Counted from the stretch's first letter, positions 8,290-17,986 are shown. The stretch: DNA of 61,284 nucleotides from Kaistella yonginensis (GCF_030409525.1 NZ_JAUFQB010000055.1:1-61284); one strand, 5' to 3'. Numbers and translations are program-made. Notes: generated by a model not told the origin, from the letters alone.

Positions 8290-9975
8290 ATGAACAATCC
8301 CATGGAAGAAGATAAAAAAAATCTCAATTTTATTGAGCAAATTATAGATGAAGATTTAGCCAAAGGTTTATCTAAAGATAAATTACGCTTTCGTTTTCCA
8401 CCAGAGCCCAATGGCTATCTGCATATTGGTCACACCAAAGCAATTTGTATCAACTTCGGTTTAGGCGAAAAATATGGAGCGCCCGTAAATCTTCGATTTG
8501 ATGACACCAATCCTGAAAAAGAAGAACAGGAATTTGTAGATTCAATCAAAGCAGATATCGATTGGCTAGGCTTTACCTACGACCAAGAATTGTATGCTTC
8601 TGATTATTTTGACCAATTATACGATTGGGCTGTTCAAATGATTAAAGACGGAAAAGCTTATGTAGATGAGCAACCTTCTAAAACAATAACAGAGCAAAGA
8701 AAAAATCCCTTTGAAGAGGGCATAGAATCTCCTTTCAGAAACCGTCCTGCTGCAGAAAGTTTAGAACTTTTTGAACAAATGAGAAACGGTGCATTTGAAG
8801 AAGGAACCATGTCCCTGCGTGCAAAAATCGATATGGCTTCGCCCAACATGAATATGCGCGATCCGGTGATGTATCGAATCTTAAAAAGACCACATCATCG
8901 AACGGGAGACCAATGGAAAATTTATCCCATGTACGATTGGGCTCACGGAGAATCTGATTATATTGAACAAATTTCTCACTCACTCTGTTCACTAGAATTC
9001 GAAAATCACCGGCCTTTATACGATTGGTATTTAGATCAGGTGTACGACGATGAAAAGGTGCGAAACAAACAACGTGAATTTGCGCGGATGAATGTCTCCT
9101 ATATGATCACGTCTAAAAGAAAATTACAAAGATTGGTTGCAGAGAACGCTGTTACTGGTTGGGACGATCCAAGAATGCCTACGATTTCTGGGATGAGACG
9201 TTTAGGATTTACACCAACCTCCATTAAAAATTTTATTGAAAGAGTTGGAGTCACCAAAAGAGAAAACCTAATAGACATTCAACTGCTGGAATTTTTCGTG
9301 CGAGAAGATTTGAACAAAATTGCTACCCGAGTGATGGCAGTAGTTGACCCAGTAAAACTGGTAATTACCAACTACCCAGAAGATGAAGAAGAATGGGTAG
9401 AGACCGAAAATAATCCCGAAGATGAAAATGCTGGCACCAGAAAAGTTCCCTTTGCTCGAGAATTATACATCGAGAAAGAAGATTTTAAAGAAGAAGGCAA
9501 TAAGAAATTTTTTAGACTAAAATTAGGAGGAGAAGTTCGCTTGAAATCTGCGTATATCATTAAAGCAGAAAGTGTTGACAAGGACGAAAACGGCGAAATC
9601 ACCACCATTTATGCCACTTATGATCCACTGAGCAAATCCGGGAGTGGGTCAGAAGAAAGTCTAAGAAAAGTAAAAGGAACCTTGCACTGGGTCTCTGCAA
9701 AACATGCAATTCCGGTGGAGGTAAGAATATACGACCGTTTGTTTACAACCCCACAACCAGATGCTGAAAAGGAAACAGATTTCATGCAATTTATAAATCC
9801 AGATAGTTTAAGCGTGGTGAAAGGATATGCAGAACCAAGTTTAAAACAGGCAGAAATTGGGCATCCTTACCAATTTCAAAGAATTGGATATTTCACCAAG
9901 GATCGCGATTCTACCGCCGATCAACTGGTATTTAACAGAACAGTAACTTTAAAAGACGGTTATAAACCTGAATAA
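8290..9975 (+). CDS. glnS: Glutamine--tRNA ligase
   Basis: Class I aminoacyl-tRNA synthetase of 561 residues that charges tRNA-Gln with glutamine in the cytoplasm. Residues FPPEPNGYLHIGH (36-48) contain the HIGH motif and are characteristic of GlnRS, separating it from GltX. RFDDTNP follows at 69-75. The KMSKS equivalent is MITSKRK (272-278). The C-terminal half has the two beta-barrel anticodon-binding domains, with an acidic insertion around residues 365-380 (EDEEEWVETENNPEDENAG). Having GlnRS means Gln-tRNA need not be made by GatCAB. Transcribed alone, ended by a clear terminator. Confidence 0.95.
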   Translation: MNNPMEEDKKNLNFIEQIIDEDLAKGLSKDKLRFRFPPEPNGYLHIGHTKAICINFGLGEKYGAPVNLRFDDTNPEKEEQEFVDSIKADIDWLGFTYDQELYASDYFDQLYDWAVQMIKDGKAYVDEQPSKTITEQRKNPFEEGIESPFRNRPAAESLELFEQMRNGAFEEGTMSLRAKIDMASPNMNMRDPVMYRILKRPHHRTGDQWKIYPMYDWAHGESDYIEQISHSLCSLEFENHRPLYDWYLDQVYDDEKVRNKQREFARMNVSYMITSKRKLQRLVAENAVTGWDDPRMPTISGMRRLGFTPTSIKNFIERVGVTKRENLIDIQLLEFFVREDLNKIATRVMAVVDPVKLVITNYPEDEEEWVETENNPEDENAGTRKVPFARELYIEKEDFKEEGNKKFFRLKLGGEVRLKSAYIIKAESVDKDENGEITTIYATYDPLSKSGSGSEESLRKVKGTLHWVSAKHAIPVEVRIYDRLFTTPQPDAEKETDFMQFINPDSLSVVKGYAEPSLKQAEIGHPYQFQRIGYFTKDRDSTADQLVFNRTVTLKDGYKPE

Positions 9976-9998
9976 AAAGTCTTTATACTATTTAAAAG

Positions 9999-10023
9999 CT
10001 TCGGAAATTCCGAAGTTTTTTTT
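9999..10023 (+). terminator. Intrinsic terminator after glnS
   Basis: Stem CTTCGG / CCGAAG with loop AAATT, followed by eight T residues. It lies 24 bp after the glnS stop. Confidence 0.85.
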
Positions 10024-10191
10024 ACATCATCTACGAAGATTTCCCAGGACCTAAGAATTTGAAATTGCGAATAAAAGCAATTAAATAAATGTTAAGATTA
10101 TAGCAATCACTCTTAATTTCTCATAAATTTTACCCTTAAAAACGCCTCCTAATTTTTTTATAATTATCTTCGCATCGAATTTTATTTAAAA

Positions 10192-11364
10192 ATGAAAAAA
10201 ACACTTACTGCCCTGTTCTTACTTATCTTTCTGCTGTCATTTGCTCAGGAATCGATTAATTTTGACAATTCTAATTTCAAAGAAATTTTAGCCAAAGCAA
10301 AGCGCGAAAAGAAACTTGTTTTTCTGGATGCCTTCGCTTCTTGGTGTGGCCCGTGTAAATTGATGGAAAAAAATGTTTTCCCACTTCCGGCGGTGAAAGA
10401 ATATTATAACGCCAATTTCATCAACGCACGTTTCGATATGGAAAAAGGCGAAGGTCGCGAAATTGCCCAAAAATATCAAGTTCGTTCCTACCCTTCTTAT
10501 TTATTTCTCAATGGAGATGGTGAGGTGGTGATGAAAAGCTACGGTTACATGGGCGAAAAAGATTTTATTGAGATTGCAAAAGAAGCCAATAATCCTTTGC
10601 TACTAAAAGGTTCAGCAAAAGAACTTTTTGAAAAAGGCGAAAGTGATCCTGCATTTTTACTAAACATGATGAGACAAAATGTGCAAACGGATTATGACTT
10701 GGCCAAGAAAGTATCTGAGCGGTATTTTAAAGTTAAGGCCAAGGAAGAATTGAGTCGCGATGATATCGGCATGTTGCTGTATTTCGTGAAGTCGGTGAAC
10801 GATCCAAATTATCAAGTTTTTAAAGACCGTAAAGCAAATATTGTGAAGGAAATGTCGGAGGATATTTACAATCAGTTCGATGTGAATATTAAAATTTCTA
10901 AAGTGATGGAAAACTCTTTAGATCAAAATACCGGCATTATTAATGATGAATATTTCTACAAAAATGCCGTTCCACTTGTGGGTCAAGCCGAAGCAGAAAC
11001 TGCGCTGAACAGAATGAAAGTAATCTATTACCCCAATGTGGGTAATTTTAAGGAATATGAAAAAGCGGCCTTGATTTATTATAAAAACGCTGATGATTTC
11101 AATCCAGAAGAATTATTAAAAGCAGCTTGGCTTTTCAGCGAGCATGTTGACAACAAGAGCTCATTGAAAAAAGCGGAAGAATGGGCGGAAAAATCTGTTA
11201 TGAAATCAGAAAGTGCAGAGAACACTTATATCCTTGCAAAACTATATGCTAAAAACGGGAAGAAAGATTCTGCTATTTTATTTGCAGAAATGTCTAAAAA
11301 TCTTGCTGACCAACAAGGGAAAGATTCCAAATCTGCTACGCTTCTTTTAGAAACTTTAAAATAG
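10192..11364 (+). CDS. Secreted thioredoxin-fold protein with TPR-like C-terminal region
   Basis: The 390-residue protein starts with a Sec signal peptide (MKKTLTALFLLIFLLSFAQ, cleavage near residue 19). A thioredoxin domain follows, with the active site ASWCGPCK (C52 and C55) and a cis-Pro in QVRSYPSYLF. The domain is of the DUF255/thioredoxin_7 type seen in periplasmic reductases. Residues about 140-390 are helical and end in repeats that look like TPRs (AAWLFSEHVDN, AEWAEKSVMKSESAENTYILAKLYAKNGKKDSA in part). It should act in the periplasm as a thiol:disulfide oxidoreductase; the partner is unknown. Two small envelope genes follow at 10 and 2 bp, so the three form a likely operon. Confidence 0.85.
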   Translation: MKKTLTALFLLIFLLSFAQESINFDNSNFKEILAKAKREKKLVFLDAFASWCGPCKLMEKNVFPLPAVKEYYNANFINARFDMEKGEGREIAQKYQVRSYPSYLFLNGDGEVVMKSYGYMGEKDFIEIAKEANNPLLLKGSAKELFEKGESDPAFLLNMMRQNVQTDYDLAKKVSERYFKVKAKEELSRDDIGMLLYFVKSVNDPNYQVFKDRKANIVKEMSEDIYNQFDVNIKISKVMENSLDQNTGIINDEYFYKNAVPLVGQAEAETALNRMKVIYYPNVGNFKEYEKAALIYYKNADDFNPEELLKAAWLFSEHVDNKSSLKKAEEWAEKSVMKSESAENTYILAKLYAKNGKKDSAILFAEMSKNLADQQGKDSKSATLLLETLK

Positions 11365-11374
11365 GTGCAATATT

Positions 11375-12007
11375 TTGAAAAAAACCATCCTCTTATTTTT
11401 CTTTTTTTTTGCACTTTTAAGTCAGGCTCAAAATCAGCAGTCCGAAAAAGTGGGAACGGCTAAGAATATTTATTTAAAAGCCAATGCTCTTTTTCTCCCA
11501 ATAGGGATTTTAAATGCAGGGGTAGAATACCAGCTAAAGGAAAAAGTAACCGTTCAAGCTGATGTTTTCATCTCTCCTTGGAAATCTTTTGCAGGAAAAA
11601 ATCTACAGGTTTATATGTTAGGACTTGAAGGACGATATTATTTCAAAGAAGCGTTCCAACATTGGTATGTTGGTGGAAATATTTCCGCTGCACGATTTAT
11701 CATTCAAAAATACTATTTTACTGGCGATGGCTACGGGCAATATAGTGCCGACTCGCCAATTTATAAAACTAAGGATTTGTATCAAGATGGCTTTACCTTT
11801 ATTCTTGGTGCAACGGTTGGCTATCAATTTCAACTCGCTGACCGCTGGAATATGGATTTATACCTCGGAGCAGGAAGTTCACAGGCTTTCTATAAAGGTT
11901 ATCACAAAGAATTGGGTATACGATATGATGATGATGGCCGCCAATGGAACAAAAGTGGAGAATTTGTGCCGTACCGTGGCGGAGTAATGATTGCTTATAA
12001 ATTATAA
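11375..12007 (+). CDS. DUF3575-like outer-membrane beta-barrel protein
   Basis: A 210-residue protein beginning with TTG at 11375, giving MKKTILLFFFFFALLSQAQ as signal peptide. No ATG gives a signal peptide. The mature part alternates in beta strands (YLKANALFLPIGILNAGVEYQL, VTVQADVFISPWKSF, MLGLEGRYYF, WYVGGNISAARF) and ends in an aromatic/hydrophobic strand MIAYKL. This is the usual layout of DUF3575 barrels in Bacteroidota. It probably sits in the outer membrane. Function unknown. It starts 10 bp after the thioredoxin-like gene and ends 2 bp before the next one. Confidence 0.7.
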   Translation: MKKTILLFFFFFALLSQAQNQQSEKVGTAKNIYLKANALFLPIGILNAGVEYQLKEKVTVQADVFISPWKSFAGKNLQVYMLGLEGRYYFKEAFQHWYVGGNISAARFIIQKYYFTGDGYGQYSADSPIYKTKDLYQDGFTFILGATVGYQFQLADRWNMDLYLGAGSSQAFYKGYHKELGIRYDDDGRQWNKSGEFVPYRGGVMIAYKL

Positions 12008-12009
12008 TT

Positions 12010-12213
12010 ATGAATATAAAAAGTGTAAAATTCGCAGTGATCGCTGCCATCACCTTTATCATCTTATTTCTTTTTAATTATATCGGAAATACACAACCAG
12101 ACAAGATTGAGCGCGCCTTAATGACCGCTGTTGCAGGAGTAATTGGATTAACGATTGGGATGTGGTTCGTATATAAAAACTCCAAAGACGATACCTATCA
12201 CGACTTTGATTAA
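12010..12213 (+). CDS. Small two-helix membrane protein
   Basis: A 67-residue protein with two predicted membrane helices, about residues 7-25 (VKFAVIAAITFIILFLFNYI) and 38-55 (AVAGVIGLTIGMWFVY), a short acidic C-terminal tail (KDDTYHDFD) and no signal peptide. I do not recognise a family. Its start lies 2 bp after the preceding stop, which supports translation from the same mRNA. A terminator follows. It may assist the preceding envelope proteins, but this is only inferred from position. Confidence 0.65.
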   Translation: MNIKSVKFAVIAAITFIILFLFNYIGNTQPDKIERALMTAVAGVIGLTIGMWFVYKNSKDDTYHDFD

Positions 12214-12228
12214 AGCATTTAAAATAGG

Positions 12229-12259
12229 AAGCAGACTTTAATGGAGCCTGCTTTTTTTT
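12229..12259 (+). terminator. Intrinsic terminator
   Basis: AAGCAG / CTGCTT with an inner CTT/GAG extension across one mismatch, followed by a T run. It closes the three-gene unit that begins at 10192. Confidence 0.75.
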
Positions 12260-12298
12260 AATTAATATGCTGCACTTTATTTTTCTTTTCATTATTAA

Positions 12299-12306
12299 TA
12301 CCTTTG
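12299..12306 (+). promoter_or_regulatory. -7 box of dusB, 4 nt before ATG
   Basis: TACCTTTG matches TANNTTTG exactly. CACC and the ATG at 12311 follow, so the transcript should be leaderless or nearly so. Confidence 0.6.
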
Positions 12307-12310
12307 CACC

Positions 12311-13306
12311 ATGATAAAAATCGGCACTATTGAACTTCCAGAATTTCCGCTGCTGCTTGCTCCAATGGAAGATGTTTCAGATCCTCCTTTCCGTAGGCTA
12401 TGCAAATTGCATGGTGCAGATATGATGTACTCCGAATTTATTTCCTCGGAGGGGTTAATTCGCGATGCCATGAAAAGCATGAAAAAACTCGACATATTCG
12501 ATTATGAAAGACCAGTTGGAATCCAGATTTTCGGTGGTGATGAAGAAGCAATGTCGCTTTCAGCAAAAATTGTAGAAGCCGTAAACCCTGATATTGTTGA
12601 TATTAATTTCGGTTGCCCAGTAAAAAAAGTAGTTTGTAAAGGTGCTGGAGCAGGCGTTTTAAAAGATATTGATTTAATGATTCGTTTAACCAAAGCGGTT
12701 GTAAATTCTACCCATCTTCCCGTAACGGTAAAAACCAGATTGGGATGGGACACAGACAGCATCAACATTATGGAAGTTGCAGAGCGACTTCAGGAAGTTG
12801 GCGTAAAAGCCTTGACCATTCATGCCAGAACACGGGCACAAATGTACAAAGGCGAGGCGGACTGGAACTACATTCATGCGGTAAAAAATAATCCCAATAT
12901 CGAAATTCCGATTTTTGGAAATGGCGATATTGATTCTGCGCAAAAAGCCTGGGAATATAAAAATAAATTCGACTGTGATGGCATTATGATTGGTCGTGGA
13001 GCAATCGGCTATCCTTGGATTTTTAATGAAGTAAAACACTTTTTCGCAACCGGTGAAGTTTTGCCGGAACCAACAATTACTCAAAGATTAGAAGCCGTTC
13101 GTCAACACGCAGAATGGAGCAAAGACTGGAAAGGCGAACGTTTAGGTCTCATTGAAATGCGACAACATTACAGCAATTATTTCCGTGGAATTCCCCATTT
13201 TAAAGATTTCCGCAGAAAATTTCTGGAGGTTTTTACTTTAGAAGAAATGGATGTGGTGATTGCAGAAGCAGATGCTTTTTACAAGGATTTTGAATTTGCG
13301 AATTAA
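12311..13306 (+). CDS. dusB: tRNA-dihydrouridine synthase (DusB type)
   Basis: The 331-residue flavoenzyme reduces uridine to dihydrouridine in tRNA D loops. The FMN-barrel start LLLAPMEDVSDPPFRRL is typical. INFGCPVKKVVCKGAGAGVL contains the general acid Cys at C109. VTVKTRLGWD, LTIHARTRAQMYKGEADW and GNGDIDSAQKA are the further barrel motifs, and IMIGRGAIGYPWIF binds the FMN phosphate. A helical tRNA-binding region lies at the C-terminus. Length and motif set fit the DusB group. In many bacteria it is next to fis; here it stands alone. Confidence 0.93.
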   Translation: MIKIGTIELPEFPLLLAPMEDVSDPPFRRLCKLHGADMMYSEFISSEGLIRDAMKSMKKLDIFDYERPVGIQIFGGDEEAMSLSAKIVEAVNPDIVDINFGCPVKKVVCKGAGAGVLKDIDLMIRLTKAVVNSTHLPVTVKTRLGWDTDSINIMEVAERLQEVGVKALTIHARTRAQMYKGEADWNYIHAVKNNPNIEIPIFGNGDIDSAQKAWEYKNKFDCDGIMIGRGAIGYPWIFNEVKHFFATGEVLPEPTITQRLEAVRQHAEWSKDWKGERLGLIEMRQHYSNYFRGIPHFKDFRRKFLEVFTLEEMDVVIAEADAFYKDFEFAN

Positions 13307-13476
13307 ACTAAAGAGCCAAGATTAAAATTCAGTGTTTGAGTTATTGCGTTGTTTAAATACTCGCTTCGTTATTTACTTTTATCCTCAAAAATCCAAATAC
13401 ACAACCGCTCAATTACTTTTCATCTCACCCGTAACTTTTCTCCTATTTATAGGACTAATCAATTAAAACTATTTAG

Positions 13477-14418
13477 ATGCTGAAAGCAGAAAATGTAACT
13501 AAAACTTATAACGCAGGCAAAAAACTGGCGTTAGAAGACTTCTCTATACACGTTCCGGAAGGTAGTATTTACGGACTTTTGGGTCCTAATGGCGCTGGTA
13601 AAACAACATTTATACGGATCATTAATCAAATTACACAGGCAGATTCTGGCGAGGTTTCTATTAATAATCAACAGCTAAATCCTGAGCATATTCGGCAAAT
13701 TGGCTATATGCCAGAAGAGCGGGGTCTTTATAAAAACATGACGGTTGGCGACCAACTGCTCTATTTTGGCGAACTGAAAGGCATGACCAAAAAAGATGCA
13801 CTAAAGGAAGCAAAATATTGGTTTGAACAATTAGAAATCGATCAATGGTGGAAGAAAAAACTGAGTGAACTCTCCAAAGGGATGGCGCAGAAAATACAGT
13901 TTGTAGTAACCGTTTTGCACCGACCGAAATTATTAATTCTCGATGAGCCCTTTTCGGGTTTCGATCCGGTAAATGCTAATTTAATTAAAGATCAAATCCT
14001 GAATCTTAAAGAAAATGGCACCACGATTATTCTCTCTACACACCGTATGGAAAGCGTAGAAGAAATGTGCGATTACGTAGCATTGATCAACCAATCCAGA
14101 AAAGTTTTAGATGGAAAAGTATTTGACGTAAGAGAGCAATTCAAGAAAAATATTTTTAATGTGACTTTAGCAGACGTAGATCAAGAGCGTTTTGCACAGT
14201 TTAACCATCAGTTTGAAATTCATAATCAAACCACTCAGAATCAATTGGTTTCCTTTGATTTAAAAAATGACAGCGACCAGAATCTATTGCTCAATGAACT
14301 GTTGAAAGTGGGGAGAATCCGCTCCTTTGACGAAAAAATCCCAAGTATGAATGAAGTATTCATCAATGCGGTAAGTGGAACTGAGAAACCAGCACTATCA
14401 CTGAAATCTGAGCAGTAA
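13477..14418 (+). CDS. ABC transporter ATP-binding protein (NatA-like)
   Basis: The 313-residue ATPase has Walker A GPNGAGKTT (36-44), a Q loop in QIGYMPEERGLYKNM, the signature LSKGMAQKIQF (S-x-G-M variant), Walker B LLILDEPFSGFD and a switch His in ILSTHRME. After the ATPase core, residues about 215-300 form the DUF4162-like tail of NatA-type exporters. It is 19 bp ahead of the permease gene and clearly forms a transporter with it. NatAB exports sodium in Bacillus; the substrate here is not shown by sequence. Confidence 0.88.
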   Translation: MLKAENVTKTYNAGKKLALEDFSIHVPEGSIYGLLGPNGAGKTTFIRIINQITQADSGEVSINNQQLNPEHIRQIGYMPEERGLYKNMTVGDQLLYFGELKGMTKKDALKEAKYWFEQLEIDQWWKKKLSELSKGMAQKIQFVVTVLHRPKLLILDEPFSGFDPVNANLIKDQILNLKENGTTIILSTHRMESVEEMCDYVALINQSRKVLDGKVFDVREQFKKNIFNVTLADVDQERFAQFNHQFEIHNQTTQNQLVSFDLKNDSDQNLLLNELLKVGRIRSFDEKIPSMNEVFINAVSGTEKPALSLKSEQ

Positions 14419-14437
14419 AATTTTAATAAAAAAATTC

Positions 14438-15754
14438 ATGAAAAATATAATTCTGATCACCAAAAGAGAATATTTGACCCAAGTCAAGAAAAAATCTTTT
14501 GTAATTCTTACTTTATTAGCTCCGATTCTCATGATTGGTTTTGGACTTTTGATCGCCTTTATGTTCAAGGCCAATGAAAGCTCAAGTACCTTTAATGTGG
14601 TCGATAAAAGCGGACTTTTCGTAGGAAATCTTAAAAATACCGATCAAATAAAATATGTTTTTGTACCGGAAGTTAATGAGAAAACATTGGTCGCCACTTT
14701 GAAAGATATGGATGGTATTGAAGGCTTACTGATAATCCCAAACTTGAAAGAGCAAAATTATGAAGCCTTACAAAAAGACACTCAGTTACTGATCAATAAA
14801 AAGATCGGCTTTGACACCAAATCAAAAGTGGCGGCTGATTTAGTAAAAATTATCCGAAAAGAAAAAATTAAAAATCTTGGTATTTCCGAAGCACAAATGA
14901 AAAACCTGGATGAAAGTTTTGACTTGAATACAAAGAATATTGTTGATAATAAAAGTTCGGATAATGACTTATCCTTCGGTGTAAAATCGGGCTTGGCAAT
15001 GGTGTTGATGTACGCGGTTTTTATGTTCATCATCATTTACGGCGTTCGGGTGATGCGAAGCGTTTTGGAGGAAAAGAACAATCGCGTGGTCGAAATTATC
15101 ATCTCCTCCGTAAAACCATTTGAATTGATGATGGGTAAAATTCTGGGTGTAACGATGGTAGCGCTGACTCAATTTAGCATTTGGATTACCATGTCGGTCA
15201 TTGGTGCTTTGTTTTTAAATACAGGATTTGCGGCGATGAAAGATCAAATGCCTGGCGGCGAGCAATCTGCAGAGATGATGAAGAAATTCGATTTTAAACA
15301 AATTGCGGGTGAGGTTTCGCATATTCTTTTAGAGATGAATGTAGGTCTGATCATCAGTGTTTTTATTATCTTCTTTTTACTCGGTTACATTTTCTATAGC
15401 TCGATGTATGCCGCGATTGGTTCTGCAGTCGATAACGAAACAGAAACCCAACAGTTTACCATGTTTGCGATCATTCCCTTAATGGTCGGCATGTACGGAA
15501 GTATTACGATTATGAATAATCCCGAAGGTCCACTAGGATTTTGGCTCTCGATGATTCCATTTACCTCACCGGTTGCCATGATTGCGAGGATTCCTTTTGG
15601 TGTTCCTGCCTGGCAAATCATCGTTTCGGCTTCCCTGCTTCTGCTCTCCACTTTATTAATGATTTACATTGCTGGAAAAGTATATCGGGTAGGAATTCTG
15701 ATGTATGGAAATAAAGCTACCGCAAAGGAACTTTGGAAATGGATTAGGAGTTAG
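14438..15754 (+). CDS. ABC-2 type permease (NatB-like)
   Basis: The 438-residue membrane protein has one N-terminal helix (about 20-43), a soluble extracytoplasmic loop of ~140 residues, then about five helices from residue 185 onward (GLAMVLMYAVFMFIIIYGV, ILGVTMVALTQFSIWITMSVIGA, VGLIISVFIIFFLLGYIFY, FTMFAIIPLMVGMYGSI and the C-terminal pair). The motif VRVMRSVLEEKNNRVVEIIISSVKPFELM is typical of ABC2_membrane_3 permeases. It pairs with the ATPase 19 bp upstream. The substrate is unknown; sodium or a lipid/peptide compound are possible. Confidence 0.88.
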   Translation: MKNIILITKREYLTQVKKKSFVILTLLAPILMIGFGLLIAFMFKANESSSTFNVVDKSGLFVGNLKNTDQIKYVFVPEVNEKTLVATLKDMDGIEGLLIIPNLKEQNYEALQKDTQLLINKKIGFDTKSKVAADLVKIIRKEKIKNLGISEAQMKNLDESFDLNTKNIVDNKSSDNDLSFGVKSGLAMVLMYAVFMFIIIYGVRVMRSVLEEKNNRVVEIIISSVKPFELMMGKILGVTMVALTQFSIWITMSVIGALFLNTGFAAMKDQMPGGEQSAEMMKKFDFKQIAGEVSHILLEMNVGLIISVFIIFFLLGYIFYSSMYAAIGSAVDNETETQQFTMFAIIPLMVGMYGSITIMNNPEGPLGFWLSMIPFTSPVAMIARIPFGVPAWQIIVSASLLLLSTLLMIYIAGKVYRVGILMYGNKATAKELWKWIRS

Positions 15755-15778
15755 TTTGTAGGTGGTAGGTGAAAGAAT

Positions 15779-16810
15779 TTATTTAGTAAATCTTTTTAAA
15801 TCAACCTCTTTCATCAATTCTTTATCATTTTCGATATGGTCATACAATTCTTTTGAAAAGTAGCAACCATTTAAAATTCCGCGGGCACCCAATCCATTAA
15901 AAATATAATAGTTTTGATGATCGGCTAGATTTCCTAAAATAGGCCGACGGTCTTTTACCGTAGGACGAAAGCCGTAATTCACTTCAACCACCTCAAAATC
16001 ATGTGAATAGAAAGCTGCAAGTCCCTCTTTCAATTCTTCTGTTTTAAAATCATCAATTTCATTGGCTCTTTCATTGGGATCATACGTGCCACCATAATAA
16101 TACAGTTCCTCATTTAGTGGAAAAAGAAAATGCTTTTTCTTGATGGTATATTGCGGGCTAATTGTCTTAGCCAATTTAACTTTCAAGTGATGCCCTTTAT
16201 TGGCAATCACTTGAATATCGGTAAAATACGGGTTCGAGGTTACGCCCATTCCTTCGCAAAACACCATATTTTTGAAGGTAAAATCCTTGTAAGTTGAGTC
16301 GTTGATTTCAGCATAGTTTAATTTTTCGTTTACCAACAGATCGTGTTTTTCCAAATAGGTTGAAATTCCCTTAAAGAAACCGTTCACATCAAGTCGGGCC
16401 GAGTGATCTACTTTACCAGTACCAAAAGGGTTAGAAATGGTATCCAGCGTTTCAAATTCTGGATTTAAAAATGGTTTTAATTCCTCTGTTTCAGTCTTTG
16501 CTGTCCATAAATCTTTTTCACTTTGATCATGAAAAATCCGATGAATATTTTCATGGATTAAATAATTCTGTCCCGTATAAGCTTCGATTTCAGACATCGT
16601 AGTCACCAGACTTTCAATTTGCTCTGCAGCCAGCCAAAAGGTGGTGAATTTTTTTAAGACCAAAGGATTTACAATACCCGCAGATACTTCGGAAGCACTT
16701 GTTTGATTCGCTGAAAACAAAACAAACGACTTATGATTAAGAATTAATTGATGGGCAAAAAAGAAAGCGGCATAACCGTCTCCAACGATTATATAATCTA
16801 CATTTTTCAT
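15779..16810 (-). CDS. FAD-dependent oxidoreductase (DadA/glycine-oxidase fold)
   Basis: I choose the ATG at 16810 (343 residues, MKNVDYIIVGDGYAAFFFA), because the ORF extension to 16903 would run through the gldN terminator hairpin. The N-terminal Rossmann motif is VGDGYAAFFFAHQL. EVSAGIVNPLVLKKF follows as the FAD-contact segment of DAO-type enzymes, and the C-terminal ILGNLADHQNYYIFNGLGARGILNGCYFSKEL closes the FAD site. The DAO family oxidises amines or amino acids. I cannot assign a substrate. It follows gldN on the same strand but is separated from it by a strong terminator. Confidence 0.8.
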   Translation of the reverse strand: MKNVDYIIVGDGYAAFFFAHQLILNHKSFVLFSANQTSASEVSAGIVNPLVLKKFTTFWLAAEQIESLVTTMSEIEAYTGQNYLIHENIHRIFHDQSEKDLWTAKTETEELKPFLNPEFETLDTISNPFGTGKVDHSARLDVNGFFKGISTYLEKHDLLVNEKLNYAEINDSTYKDFTFKNMVFCEGMGVTSNPYFTDIQVIANKGHHLKVKLAKTISPQYTIKKKHFLFPLNEELYYYGGTYDPNERANEIDDFKTEELKEGLAAFYSHDFEVVEVNYGFRPTVKDRRPILGNLADHQNYYIFNGLGARGILNGCYFSKELYDHIENDKELMKEVDLKRFTK

Positions 16811-16862
16811 TGATAATTTTACTTTAACTACTAGAAGTTTTAGGTATTTGATCAGGACAAAA

Positions 16863-16890
16863 AAAACCTGAGTAAAGGTACTCAGGTTTT
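16863..16890 (-). terminator. Intrinsic terminator of the gld operon
   Basis: A perfect 11-bp stem AAAACCTGAGT / ACTCAGGTTTT with loop AAAGGT, with a further T run on the minus strand. It lies 22 bp downstream of the gldN stop and upstream of the oxidoreductase start chosen here. Confidence 0.9.
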
Positions 16891-16912
16891 TGAATAATTT
16901 CAAAGGAATTGG

Positions 16913-17986
16913 TTAATAATTCCACATATCGCTTTCCATTTGCAGGATTTGCGCTTTGATTCTTTCGCTTTCTTCCAACTGTTCGTCAGCATCATTCGGG
17001 ATATAATCCTTAATTACTCCATTACCTAAACCATTGTCTGCTTTATAGATGATGGTTGAAAAACGTCTGGCGTTTAACAAATCATCAAAACTAATATCGG
17101 ATGAAAGATTTTTATTATTAAAGGCGATATTGTTCGCCAGCACTTCTCTTGCATCAGGATAATACACCCAGAAAAGATCAATCAATTCATCTTTAGAAGC
17201 CAATGGCTGCCCGTCTGGCCCATACTGTCCCATTAGAGAAGGGTCTTGTCCCATTGCTGCAATCCCGAGCAATCTGTATTTCATTTGGCTGTCTCGACGG
17301 TCAACATACCACATGCCTTTAATTTTCAAAACCTTCACATTTTCTGTTTTGGTTTCGTAGACATTGGTAAATTCTTTTATTTCTTCTGCCGACAATTTGC
17401 CCACTTCATTAATTCGATCGATACCAGCATTACTCATCACCTCGTTTTTAATACGGGACTGAATCGCATCTGGACTTAATCTAGTTTGAAACAACTCATC
17501 ATCATAAACCTCCTTAATTCTACCATCATTAATCGCATCAAACAAGAGTTGATAGAGGGATTTATTTTGGGAGACTAAGCCATCTTCATTATGATAATAG
17601 GGTTGGTTGATTTTATCATTCATATCGATGATTTCCCAAACAAGCATACTTTTCAGAACATCTTTTTCTTCAATAAAACCATAATCCAAGGGAGTAATTT
17701 TATTAGAAACCATAGAATCGCCTTGTTTAATTAGATTTAAATCCCGGTATTTTCTGAACGATGCCGGCGATTTTGCATTTAAAATAGACATTGAATTGAT
17801 TGGCGTATCTTCTACTTCACCTCCACCCGCATTTTCAACAGGCATTTCTACAACCGGTTCTGCTTCAACAATAGGTTTGGCAGCAACGGTTGTTTTAGGT
17901 TTCGCTTTTCTTTTTGTTTTTTTCTTGGTTTGAGCTCCAACAGCGCTGAAACTTAAAGCAAGGACTATGAATATGAATTTTTTCAT
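16913..17986 (-). CDS. gldN: Gliding motility / type IX secretion protein GldN
   Basis: A 357-residue exported protein with signal peptide MKKFIFIVLALSFSAVGAQ, a Lys/Ala/Pro-rich linker (about 20-60) and a folded GldN/PorN domain from about residue 75. Family segments include SASFRKYRDLNLIK-like PASFRKYRDLNLIKQGD, LVWEIIDMNDKINQPYY and KIKGMWYVDRRDSQMKYRLLGIA. GldN with GldK forms the periplasmic ring below the outer membrane in the type IX secretion system (T9SS). It is the last gene of gldKLMN and is followed by a strong terminator. Confidence 0.95.
   Translation of the reverse strand: MKKFIFIVLALSFSAVGAQTKKKTKRKAKPKTTVAAKPIVEAEPVVEMPVENAGGGEVEDTPINSMSILNAKSPASFRKYRDLNLIKQGDSMVSNKITPLDYGFIEEKDVLKSMLVWEIIDMNDKINQPYYHNEDGLVSQNKSLYQLLFDAINDGRIKEVYDDELFQTRLSPDAIQSRIKNEVMSNAGIDRINEVGKLSAEEIKEFTNVYETKTENVKVLKIKGMWYVDRRDSQMKYRLLGIAAMGQDPSLMGQYGPDGQPLASKDELIDLFWVYYPDAREVLANNIAFNNKNLSSDISFDDLLNARRFSTIIYKADNGLGNGVIKDYIPNDADEQLEESERIKAQILQMESDMWNY

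Noticed and set aside
16811..16903. Longer N-terminus of the FAD oxidoreductase
   Set aside because: It would run through the gldN terminator hairpin and adds a hydrophobic stretch not seen in the family.
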